Source of the DNA: Opitutia bacterium Tous-C4FEB
Lineage (GTDB): Bacteria; Verrucomicrobiota; Verrucomicrobiia; Opitutales; Opitutaceae
DNA length: 51,648 nt
Direction of reading: 5' to 3'
NCBI GenBank assembly: GCA_002304445.1
Contig: NEVA01000024.1
Span: 1 to 51,648, forward strand
Part shown: positions 16,927-23,376 of the stretch, piece after piece
Position numbering within the stretch: position 1 is the stretch's first letter
Layout: each line of letters opens with the position of its first letter
The notes under the pieces: model-generated
The model's input: the letters and a program-made list of their open reading frames with translations, nothing else
Told to the model about the DNA's origin: nothing
Database searches by the model: none
Program-made: the position numbers and the translations under genes

Positions 16927-17871
16927 TCAGGTCGTCGGCATGACGGATTCAGGTTGGCCGCCGGCGCAGAGGAAAAGGACGGCCATGCGGACGGCGATGC
17001 CGTTGGTCACTTGTTCGAGGATGACGCTGCGGGGACCGTCCGCCAGTTCGCTGTCGATTTCGACGCCGCGGTTGATGGGGCCCGGGTGCATGATGATCGC
17101 CTTCGGATTGAGCCAGCTGGCGCGGGTTTTATTGAGGCCGAACATGCTGGTGTATTCGCCGAGTGAGGGGAAATGGCCGCTCGACTGACGCTCGTGCTGG
17201 ATGCGGAGGAGCATGACGACTTCGGCATCCGCGAGGGCGCTGCGGAGGTCGTGAGACACTTTGACGCCGAGATCGGTGAACCAGTGAGGCACCAGCGTCG
17301 ACGGGCCGACGAGGGTGACGGCGGCGCCGAGCTTGGTGAGGGCGTGGATGTTGGAGCGGGCGACGCGGCTGAACAGAATGTCGCCGAGGATGACAACTTT
17401 TCGGCCTTTCAGCGTGCCGAGGTGCTCGAGCATCGTGAAGGTATCAAGGAGGCCTTGGGTGGGATGCTCGTGGGCGCCGTCGCCGGCGTTGATGACGGGG
17501 ATCTCGAGGAACTTGGAGAGGTAGAGCGGCGAGCCGGCGGCGGCGTGCCGGAGGATAATCATATCGGCGCCGAGGGCGCGGATATTTTCCGCCGTGTCGC
17601 GGAGGGTTTCGCCCTTGGTGGTGCTGGAGCTGGCGCCGTCGAGGGAGATGACATCGGCGCTGAGGCGCTTGGCGGCCATGTCGAAGGCCATGCGGGTGCG
17701 CGTGCTGGGTTCGAGGAAGAGGTTGACGATGGTCTTGCCGCGCAGCGCGGGAACTTTCTTCACGCTCCGGCCGAGGATTTTTTTGAAGGCGGTGGCGGTG
17801 GCGTGGATCTGGTCGATCTCGGCGCGGGAGAGTTCCTCGATCGTTAGAAGATGGCGGCGGGTCCAGGGCAT
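16927..17871 (-). CDS. pyrB: Aspartate carbamoyltransferase catalytic subunit
   Basis: Joins carbamoyl phosphate and aspartate, the committed step of pyrimidine synthesis. 314 residues from ATG 17869-17871 (MPWTRRHLLT). The frame stays open 33 codons further upstream, but that part is intergenic repeat and the end of pyrR. Carbamoyl-phosphate motif EPSTRTRMAF (about 52-61), the HAAAGS segment in place of the usual H-x-x-x-G-S loop, HPTQGLLD and HPGPINRGVEID. No pyrI regulatory subunit gene is present in the window. The gene follows pyrR by 28 bases; control is probably through PyrR, though I could not find a PyrR-binding RNA element. Confidence 0.96.
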   Translation of the reverse strand: MPWTRRHLLTIEELSRAEIDQIHATATAFKKILGRSVKKVPALRGKTIVNLFLEPSTRTRMAFDMAAKRLSADVISLDGASSSTTKGETLRDTAENIRALGADMIILRHAAAGSPLYLSKFLEIPVINAGDGAHEHPTQGLLDTFTMLEHLGTLKGRKVVILGDILFSRVARSNIHALTKLGAAVTLVGPSTLVPHWFTDLGVKVSHDLRSALADAEVVMLLRIQHERQSSGHFPSLGEYTSMFGLNKTRASWLNPKAIIMHPGPINRGVEIDSELADGPRSVILEQVTNGIAVRMAVLFLCAGGQPESVMPTT

Positions 17872-17874
17872 GAT

Positions 17875-17899
17875 GGAATTTTCGATTTCGTAATTTCGA
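17875..17899. repeat. AT-rich short repeat between pyrR and pyrB
   Basis: The 14-mer at 17875-17888 (GGAATTTTCGATTT) is identical to 3847-3860 in front of thrS. A partial second copy (AATTTCGATT) follows at 17892-17901. As at thrS it lies within 1-4 bases of the start codon of a minus-strand gene, where a Shine-Dalgarno would be. Confidence 0.55.
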
Positions 17900-18448
17900 T
17901 TATTTGGCGAGCGCGGGGCGGACGGTGATGCGGTCGCGGGCGGGGCTTTGGGCGTCGAGGGCGACAACAACTTTCTCGGCGGCGGTGGTGGTCAGGGTCA
18001 GGCCGGTGTAGTCGGCGGCGACGGGCATGAGGTGGTGGCCACGGTTGACGAGGACGGCGAGTTCGACTTTCCCGGGGCGGCCGTGGTCGAAGAGCTCGTC
18101 GAGGGCGGCTTTGACGGTGCGACCGGAGAAGAGGACGTCGTCGATGAGGATGACATTGGCGCCGTTGACGTCGGCGGGGAGGACGGTGGGCGTGAACTCC
18201 TTGGGGATGGGGTTGCGGCCGATGTCGTCGCGGTGAAAGGAAATGTCGATGATGCCGGTGGCCGGCTTAAGCTTGGGGGCTATGACGGAAAGGCGGGCGG
18301 CAAGGCGATGAGCGAGGAGAATGCCGCCGTTGGCGATACCGAGGAGAATCAGCCGTGAATCGGCGCGGTGCCGGGCGACGATGGACTCTGCGATTTGGTT
18401 GAGGGCGGCGTGAATGTCATCGGCGCCGATAGTTTTGGGCGTGGCCAC
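17900..18448 (-). CDS. pyrR: Bifunctional pyrimidine operon regulator / uracil phosphoribosyltransferase PyrR
   Basis: In known systems PyrR binds pyr mRNA when UMP is plentiful and causes termination or blocks translation; it also makes UMP from uracil and PRPP. 182 residues, normal length. The PRPP-binding loop is VILIDDVLFSGRT (about 109-121); other family segments are LLGIANGGILLAHRLA near residue 35 and DISFHRDD near 72. It is the first gene of the minus-strand pyr run, the usual place for pyrR. The start at 18446-18448 (MATPKT) is followed by good homology from residue 8. Confidence 0.95.
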   Translation of the reverse strand: MATPKTIGADDIHAALNQIAESIVARHRADSRLILLGIANGGILLAHRLAARLSVIAPKLKPATGIIDISFHRDDIGRNPIPKEFTPTVLPADVNGANVILIDDVLFSGRTVKAALDELFDHGRPGKVELAVLVNRGHHLMPVAADYTGLTLTTTAAEKVVVALDAQSPARDRITVRPALAK

Positions 18449-18740
18449 AGGAAAGAGTGAGGCGGCGGTGAGAAAGCCGGTAAAGCAGGAAAGCAGCAGG
18501 AGCGCGGGGAGGCGCCGAGTATGAGTGTTAGCTCACAAAACACGCGAACGGCGCGAAACCCGGTGGATGCGGAGGAGGGCGCGGGTGGAGCTTCGGGGCC
18601 TTGGCCGGCGAGAGATAAGCAAAGACACGCCTCCTTAACACATGAACCAGGTTCGTCTCGAGAAGTCCTGATTCGCACTTCCGCTCGGGGTGCCACTCCA
18701 TTCGTTTCCGGGTTTTGTCGTCACTGAGTCGAAACGAGGC
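18449..18740. other. Intergenic leader region upstream of pyrR, no gene recognised
   Basis: About 290 bases between pyrR (minus) and tRNA-Asn (minus), presumably holding the pyr promoter and leader. On the minus strand an AAGGAGG lies at 18629-18636, followed by an open stretch of 29 Arg-rich codons from TTG; a leader peptide is possible but there is no support beyond that. I found no convincing PyrR-box or terminator/antiterminator pair. Confidence 0.45.
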
Positions 18741-18781
18741 TTTAGAATTGAAAGGCCCAACAACTCGAAAGTTGTTGGGCC
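18741..18781 (-). terminator. Terminator of tRNA-Asn
   Basis: Perfect 12-bp stem (18754-18765 with 18770-18781) closed by a 4-base loop (TTCG on the minus strand), with a moderately T-rich tail TTTCAATTCT. It begins 4 bases after the tRNA 3' end. Confidence 0.8.
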
Positions 18782-18785
18782 AAAA

Positions 18786-18860
18786 TGGCTGCCCGGGTAG
18801 GGGTCGAACCTACGACCAAGTGATTAACAGTCACCTGCTCTGCCACTGAGCTACCAGGCA
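18786..18860 (-). tRNA. tRNA-Asn (anticodon GTT)
   Basis: 75 bases including an encoded CCA. Acceptor TGCCTGG/CCGGGCA, D-arm with AGCTCAGTGGCAGAGC, anticodon stem GTGAC/ATCAC with loop TGTTAAT giving anticodon GTT (18826-18828), and T-arm GTAGGTTCGACCCCTAC. Followed by its own terminator. It reads AAU/AAC codons. Confidence 0.95.
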
Positions 18861-19066
18861 TCGTAGCTTGGCTGACGTAATCAACCAAACGAAGGGGTGA
18901 AAAACAGAAGCAGGCGAAGGCTTGTCAACGCTCCATTTGCACCCGGCGAATAAAAAAAGCGGAGACCTCAAACTTTTGATTGCTTTCGATCGGGGCGTTT
19001 CTATCTCTTCAACCCTTTTCCATTACGCCTGCCCCCGATTCCCGGGGTCTCAGGGGGACCGAATTC

Positions 19067-19840
19067 ATGAAAACACAGCTCTCGCTCACTGTCACTCCAC
19101 GCACGCAAACCGGTCGCAGCGCATCGCGCCGGGTTCGTAAAGCCAACGCCATCCCGGCAATTCTCTACGGGAAGCACACGAAACCAGAAAAACTTTCCGT
19201 TGATACCCCGGAGTTTGTTCGCCTCCTGAAGGTCGTTTCCGGGCGTGCGGTCCTTATCGAGCTCCAGCAATCGGGCAAGGCCGAGAAGGCCCTCTCGTTT
19301 TTGCAGGAGATTCAACGAGATCCGATCACAGACAAATATCTCCATCTCGACCTCCAAGAAGTGAAGGCCGATGAAAAATTTGAAATTCGGGTTCCAGTCA
19401 TGGCGGTTGGAGAGGCGTTCGGCGTTAAGAACCAAAGCGGAGTTCTCGAAATTAATGCTCATTTACTTCGGGTTCGTTGTTTGCCGAAAGATTTGCCCGA
19501 GTTGGTCAACGTGGATGTTTCCGAGCTCAAGGTAGGGGAGACGATCAAGGTTTCGGAGTTAAAACCAATCCCGGGAGTTGAGTTTCTTGAATCCAAGGGT
19601 CAGCCAATCGTTTCTTGTGTCGAGCCGGTCGCAGAAATCGCTCAAGCAGCAGCAGCAACAACCCCAGCCGATGGTGCTGCCGCGCCAGCTGCTGGTGCAG
19701 CTCCCGCCGCCGGCGCCGCGCCGGCCGCCGGCGACGCCAAAGCAGGTGCGGCACCGGCAAAAGCCGGTGCTCCTGCCGCCGCGTCTGCTGCAGCCAAACC
19801 GGGCGCAGCGGCCAAGCCGGCCGCTCCGGCCAAGAAGTAA
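19067..19840 (+). CDS. rplY: 50S ribosomal protein bL25 (CTC form)
   Basis: Binds 5S rRNA in the large ribosomal subunit. 257 residues from ATG 19067, preceded by AGGGGG at about 10 bases; the frame is open earlier without homology. Residues 1-95 form the 5S-binding L25 domain (ILYGKHTKPEKLSV; FLQEIQRDPITDKYLHLDLQEV). Residues 96-190 form the second beta domain of the long CTC type (LPELVNVDVSEL, IKVSELKPIPGVEF). The tail of about 65 residues is Ala/Pro/Gly-rich and probably disordered. It heads the run rplY-pth-rpsF-ssb-rplI, a common bacterial order. Confidence 0.95.
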   Translation: MKTQLSLTVTPRTQTGRSASRRVRKANAIPAILYGKHTKPEKLSVDTPEFVRLLKVVSGRAVLIELQQSGKAEKALSFLQEIQRDPITDKYLHLDLQEVKADEKFEIRVPVMAVGEAFGVKNQSGVLEINAHLLRVRCLPKDLPELVNVDVSELKVGETIKVSELKPIPGVEFLESKGQPIVSCVEPVAEIAQAAAATTPADGAAAPAAGAAPAAGAAPAAGDAKAGAAPAKAGAPAAASAAAKPGAAAKPAAPAKK

Positions 19841-19859
19841 AGGTTCGTCGATCGCTTGG

Positions 19860-19878
19860 GTGCCTACTTGGTAGGCAC
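19860..19878 (+). other. Short hairpin between rplY and pth
   Basis: 8-bp perfect stem (19860-19867 with 19871-19878) with a 3-base loop; no T run follows, so it is at most an attenuator or mRNA-stability structure. Confidence 0.4.
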
Positions 19879-19901
19879 TCAGAGCGTGTGTTCTTTGAGT
19901 C

Positions 19902-20489
19902 ATGCCCATTTCGCTTGTGGTCGGTTTGGGAAATCCCGGCCGTAACTACGCAGAAACGCGTCATAATCTCGGTTGGATCATTCTGGATGCGCTCGCCAAA
20001 AAGCATGGTCTTGTTTGGCAGCACCGGGCGAACTTTGAGTCTGAGATTGCTCGCTGGGACGTGAGTCCTGGTTGCACGCGATGGCTGGTAAAGCCACAAA
20101 CATTCATGAATGACAGCGGACGCGCGGTAGGTGCTCTTGCTCGCTATCACCGGTTCACAAACAACTCGATTGCTGTCGTTTACGACGATATCAACATCGA
20201 AGTGGGTTTGGTAAAGGTTTCGGAATCTGGGAGTGCAGGAGGGCACAACGGTATTGCCAGTTTGCTCGAGCATTTGGGTGAAGGCTTCATTAGGTACCGT
20301 CTCGGCATTGGCCCGAAACTTCCGGCGGCGATGGACCTCAAGGATTTCGTTTTGGGAAAATTTTCTTCAGATCACAGTATTCTTCTTAATCAAAAAAACT
20401 CTTATTTTATCGACGGCCTAGAATTGCTGCTGACTCGCGGTCCTTCTTTTGCCATGAATCAACTTAATCGCCGAGAATCTACTACATGA
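19902..20489 (+). CDS. pth: Peptidyl-tRNA hydrolase
   Basis: Recycles tRNAs by cutting peptidyl-tRNA released from stalled ribosomes. 195 residues, normal length. Motifs: VVGLGNPGRNYAETRHNLGW (6-25) with the catalytic His21, KPQTFMNDSG, VVYDDINIEVG with the catalytic Asp, and ESGSAGGHNGIASL. Located between rplY and rpsF, its usual place. Its stop overlaps the rpsF start (ATGA), so translation is probably coupled. Confidence 0.96.
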   Translation: MPISLVVGLGNPGRNYAETRHNLGWIILDALAKKHGLVWQHRANFESEIARWDVSPGCTRWLVKPQTFMNDSGRAVGALARYHRFTNNSIAVVYDDINIEVGLVKVSESGSAGGHNGIASLLEHLGEGFIRYRLGIGPKLPAAMDLKDFVLGKFSSDHSILLNQKNSYFIDGLELLLTRGPSFAMNQLNRRESTT

Positions 20490-20782
20490 ATCCGACCAAA
20501 CGTAACTACCGCGCCACATTCATTATCGACAATCGCGGAAAGGAAGAATCCGTCGATCAAATCATTGACGGCGTAAAGCAAGTCATCACCTCCGCCAGCG
20601 GTGAAGTGACGGCGGTTGAAAATTTGGGTCGCCGTGACTTCGTGCGCGTGACCGACCCCAAGCTCACCGGCGCGACCTACGTTCACATCTCATTCGCCGC
20701 ACCGTCCGAGGGTCCGGGTCAAATCAAGGAGCGCCTTCGTCTCAACCAGAGCGTTTATCGGACTTTCGTAGAGGCCGTGTAA
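20486..20782 (+). CDS. rpsF: 30S ribosomal protein bS6
   Basis: Small-subunit protein that pairs with bS18 on 16S rRNA. 98 residues. The ferredoxin-like fold pattern is visible: YRATFIIDNR, a helix EESVDQIIDGVKQVI, VTAVENLGRRDF, YVHISFAAP, and a final helix ending VYRTFVEAV. The S6 family is variable, but the context (pth before, ssb after) makes the call firm. Starts inside the pth stop. The usual bS18 gene after ssb is missing here. Confidence 0.9.
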   Translation: MNPTKRNYRATFIIDNRGKEESVDQIIDGVKQVITSASGEVTAVENLGRRDFVRVTDPKLTGATYVHISFAAPSEGPGQIKERLRLNQSVYRTFVEAV

Positions 20783-20810
20783 CACTTTACTACTGCGTGG
20801 GCGTGGAGCC

Positions 20811-21302
20811 ATGGCATATCTTAACAAAGTTTTTTTGATTGGGAACCTAACACGGGACCCTGAGTTGCGGGTCACACCGAAAGGAACCGCGATTTGCCAG
20901 TTTGGCTTGGCGGTGAATCGCCAATTCAAGGATGAATCTGGCGCCACGAGAGACGAAACGACGTTCGTCGATATCGAAGCATGGGGTAAGCAGGGCGAAC
21001 TCGTCGCAAAGTATCTCACGAAAGGAAGTCCAGCGATGGTTGAGGGCCGCTTGAAACTTGATCAGTGGGAGGATAAGCAAAGCGGTCAGAAGCGCAGTAA
21101 GATGAAGGTAGTTTTGGAGAACGTTCAGTTTCTTTCAACGCGCGGCGCCGGGACAGCGGGTGGTTCAGGGGCCTCGGCTGTCGGTGCCTCTTCCAGCGAC
21201 GACATCGACCAAACTTCACCGGAACGTCACTCACCGCCCGCGCGTGGAGCGACTCCGAAGGCCCCGGCACCGGGAAATATTGATGAAGATGTGCCGTTCT
21301 GA
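20811..21302 (+). CDS. ssb: Single-stranded DNA-binding protein
   Basis: Coats single-stranded DNA during replication and repair and recruits partners. 163 residues. OB-fold, residues 1-108: NKVFLIGNLTRDPELR, GTAICQFGLAVNR, DETTFVDIEAWGKQGE, KGSPAMVEGRLKLDQWEDK. A Gly/Ser/Pro linker follows, then the acidic tip IDEDVPF, the partner-binding tail found in bacterial SSBs. Lies between rpsF and rplI and upstream of dnaB. Confidence 0.97.
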   Translation: MAYLNKVFLIGNLTRDPELRVTPKGTAICQFGLAVNRQFKDESGATRDETTFVDIEAWGKQGELVAKYLTKGSPAMVEGRLKLDQWEDKQSGQKRSKMKVVLENVQFLSTRGAGTAGGSGASAVGASSSDDIDQTSPERHSPPARGATPKAPAPGNIDEDVPF

Positions 21303-21353
21303 TTACGTCTAGCATTCTTTTCTCAGCGGTAAAATTTTAAAAAATGAAAAATT

Positions 21354-21863
21354 ATGGCAAACAGTGAAATCCTCCTGCTCAAACCCGTCGAAGGCCTCGG
21401 CGGGGAAGGCGATCAAGTCAAAGTGCGTGCCGGTTACGCCCGAAATTACCTGCTTCCCCGGGGATTTGCGGCGCCCGTAACGGTAGCCAATCGCAAGCAA
21501 GTTGATGCGCTTAAGCGCCGGCGGGCTGAGCGTGAGTCACTTGAACTCAATGGTGCTCAGGAACTCGCTAAGAAGCTCGAGAAAACGAGCTTTGCTTTCG
21601 CGGTAAAGACCGGAGAGGGCGGCAAAATGTTCGGCGCAATCACCGGCAGTGATGTTCATGATAAATTAACTGCAGCCGGCTTCTCTATCGATAAGAAGCG
21701 GATTCTCTTGCACACTCCGGTGAAGACGCTCGGAAAACACACGGTGAAGGTTAAACTCCATGCCGATGTTACCGTCGAGTTGGCGTTCGATGTGGTCTCG
21801 GAAAATCCCATCGAAGTGGCGACTCCCGAGGTTAAGCCAGTTGGAAGAGCCGATCGGAAGTAA
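21354..21863 (+). CDS. rplI: 50S ribosomal protein bL9
   Basis: Large-subunit protein with two globular domains joined by a long helix. 169 residues; N-domain signature ILLLKPVEGLGGEGDQVKV, then the VRAGYARNYLLPRGFA rRNA-binding loop (25-40), connecting helix about 43-75, and the C-domain with GKMFGAITGSDV. The tail after about 150 is a short extension. It follows ssb by 51 bases without rpsR between them and is closed by a terminator. Confidence 0.96.
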   Translation: MANSEILLLKPVEGLGGEGDQVKVRAGYARNYLLPRGFAAPVTVANRKQVDALKRRRAERESLELNGAQELAKKLEKTSFAFAVKTGEGGKMFGAITGSDVHDKLTAAGFSIDKKRILLHTPVKTLGKHTVKVKLHADVTVELAFDVVSENPIEVATPEVKPVGRADRK

Positions 21864-21887
21864 GAGACAGGCGCATTCTGTAGCCGG

Positions 21888-21918
21888 GCCGCGTCGAAAG
21901 ACGCGGCTTTCGTTTTTT
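21888..21918 (+). terminator. Rho-independent terminator after rplI
   Basis: 8-bp GC-rich stem (21888-21895 with 21900-21907), GAAA tetraloop, then TTTCGTTTTTT. It ends the rplY-rplI run before dnaB. Confidence 0.92.
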
Positions 21919-21984
21919 CAAGCCGTTTGAGGACATCTCGGCGTTGCCGAACGCACTGTTGTCCTTTCTGATTCTAGGATACGC

Positions 21985-23376
21985 ATGGCAGAAGAATCCA
22001 AATTCCAAAATCGCCGATCGGAGAGTTCACCAGGGGTTTTTTCCGGGCGGACGGCTCCACATAGCCTAGAAGCGGAGGAGTATCTTCTCTCGTGTTGCTT
22101 GTTGGACGGTTCAGACGTGATTTCTCGCTGTTTGGAAGCGCGGATCAGGCCGGAGTCGTTTTACTTGGCTGCTCACGGGATCGTTTTCGAACGGTTGCTC
22201 GATCTCTACAACCGGCAAACGCCGATCGACGTGGCGGTCTTGGCGGAGGATTTAAAGACGATCAAACAGCTGGATTTGGTCGGCGGTTTTGCGTTTCTGA
22301 CCCAGATTAGTAGCCGGATTCCAACGACCGCCCAAGCAGGTTACTTCATTGAGAAAGTTCGTGAATTGCACCTGTTGCGGGAGTTGATCCGTTCGGCAAC
22401 CGGTGCCGTTGAAGAGTGCTATGCGTTCACCGGTGGCATCGACGAATTTGTCGACCAGATCGAGCAGCGAATCTTCAACGTTACTCAAAATCGAGTGAGC
22501 GAAAGTGCCAAGCCTATGCGTGAACCGACGCGTGAGGCCATGAGCGTCATCACAAAAATGATGATGAAGAAAGGTGAGATGACCGGTGTGACTTCCGGCT
22601 TTAAGGATCTCGATGCTCTCACTTGGGGATTTCAACGGCAGGAGATGATTATCTTGGCGGCACGGCCCTCGATGGGAAAGACCTCCCTCGCTTTGAACAT
22701 GGCGGAATCAGCGGCCATGCCGCTGCGTGGCGAGCCGGTTGGGGTTTTGATTTTCTCTTTGGAGATGAGTTCAGCGCAACTGGCGTTACGCATGCTGTGT
22801 TCGCGCGCCCGCGTGAACATGAAGCTCCTGCGCGACGGCTTGTTGTCGAAGAACGGTGAGGAGCAGGCGCGGTTGCTCTCGGCTGCGGATCAATTCTCAA
22901 AGGCACCCATCTTCATCGACGATTCCAGTGCGCTTTCGATCATGCAACTACGGGCGAAGGCGCGTCGCATTCATGCCCGCCACCCTTTGGGCTTTATCGT
23001 CGTGGATTACTTGCAGCTCCTTGCCCCCACCGATTCGAAGATGCCGCGAGAACAGCAAGTGGCCGAAGCTTCCCGCGGGTTAAAGGCTCTTGCGAAGGAA
23101 CTGAACCTTCCGGTCGTTGTATTAAGTCAATTGAATCGCTCCTCTGAAAAGGAAAACCGAACGCCCAAACTGGCAGACTTGCGTGAATCCGGCTCAATCG
23201 AACAAGACGCTGACGTAGTGCTTATGCTCGCCCGACCCAAAGACGCCGATGAAAAATTCCAAGTCGCCGCCGACTCGGCCGAGTTAATCGTTGCCAAGCA
23301 ACGAAACGGACCGGTAGGAGAATTGAAGCTTACGTTCCTAAGAGACATCACCCGCTTTGAAAACTACACACAGTAA
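21985..23376 (+). CDS. dnaB: Replicative DNA helicase DnaB
   Basis: Hexameric helicase that unwinds DNA at the replication fork. 463 residues. N-terminal primase-interacting domain about 25-175 (PHSLEAEEYLLSCCLLD), linker helix, then the RecA-like motor: Walker A ARPSMGKTSLA (GKT 231-233), IFSLEMSS, Walker B FIVVDYLQLL, and RESGSIEQDADVV and KQRNGPVGE near the end. No intein. The gene overlaps the start of bamA by 20 bases. Confidence 0.97.
   Translation: MAEESKFQNRRSESSPGVFSGRTAPHSLEAEEYLLSCCLLDGSDVISRCLEARIRPESFYLAAHGIVFERLLDLYNRQTPIDVAVLAEDLKTIKQLDLVGGFAFLTQISSRIPTTAQAGYFIEKVRELHLLRELIRSATGAVEECYAFTGGIDEFVDQIEQRIFNVTQNRVSESAKPMREPTREAMSVITKMMMKKGEMTGVTSGFKDLDALTWGFQRQEMIILAARPSMGKTSLALNMAESAAMPLRGEPVGVLIFSLEMSSAQLALRMLCSRARVNMKLLRDGLLSKNGEEQARLLSAADQFSKAPIFIDDSSALSIMQLRAKARRIHARHPLGFIVVDYLQLLAPTDSKMPREQQVAEASRGLKALAKELNLPVVVLSQLNRSSEKENRTPKLADLRESGSIEQDADVVLMLARPKDADEKFQVAADSAELIVAKQRNGPVGELKLTFLRDITRFENYTQ

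Noticed and set aside
18600-18640. Shine-Dalgarno-like AAGGAGG plus a 29-codon frame upstream of pyrR as leader peptide or pyr attenuator
   Set aside because: No pyrimidine-sensing pattern (such as a U-rich pause and paired terminator/antiterminator) could be found; only noted in the gap entry.
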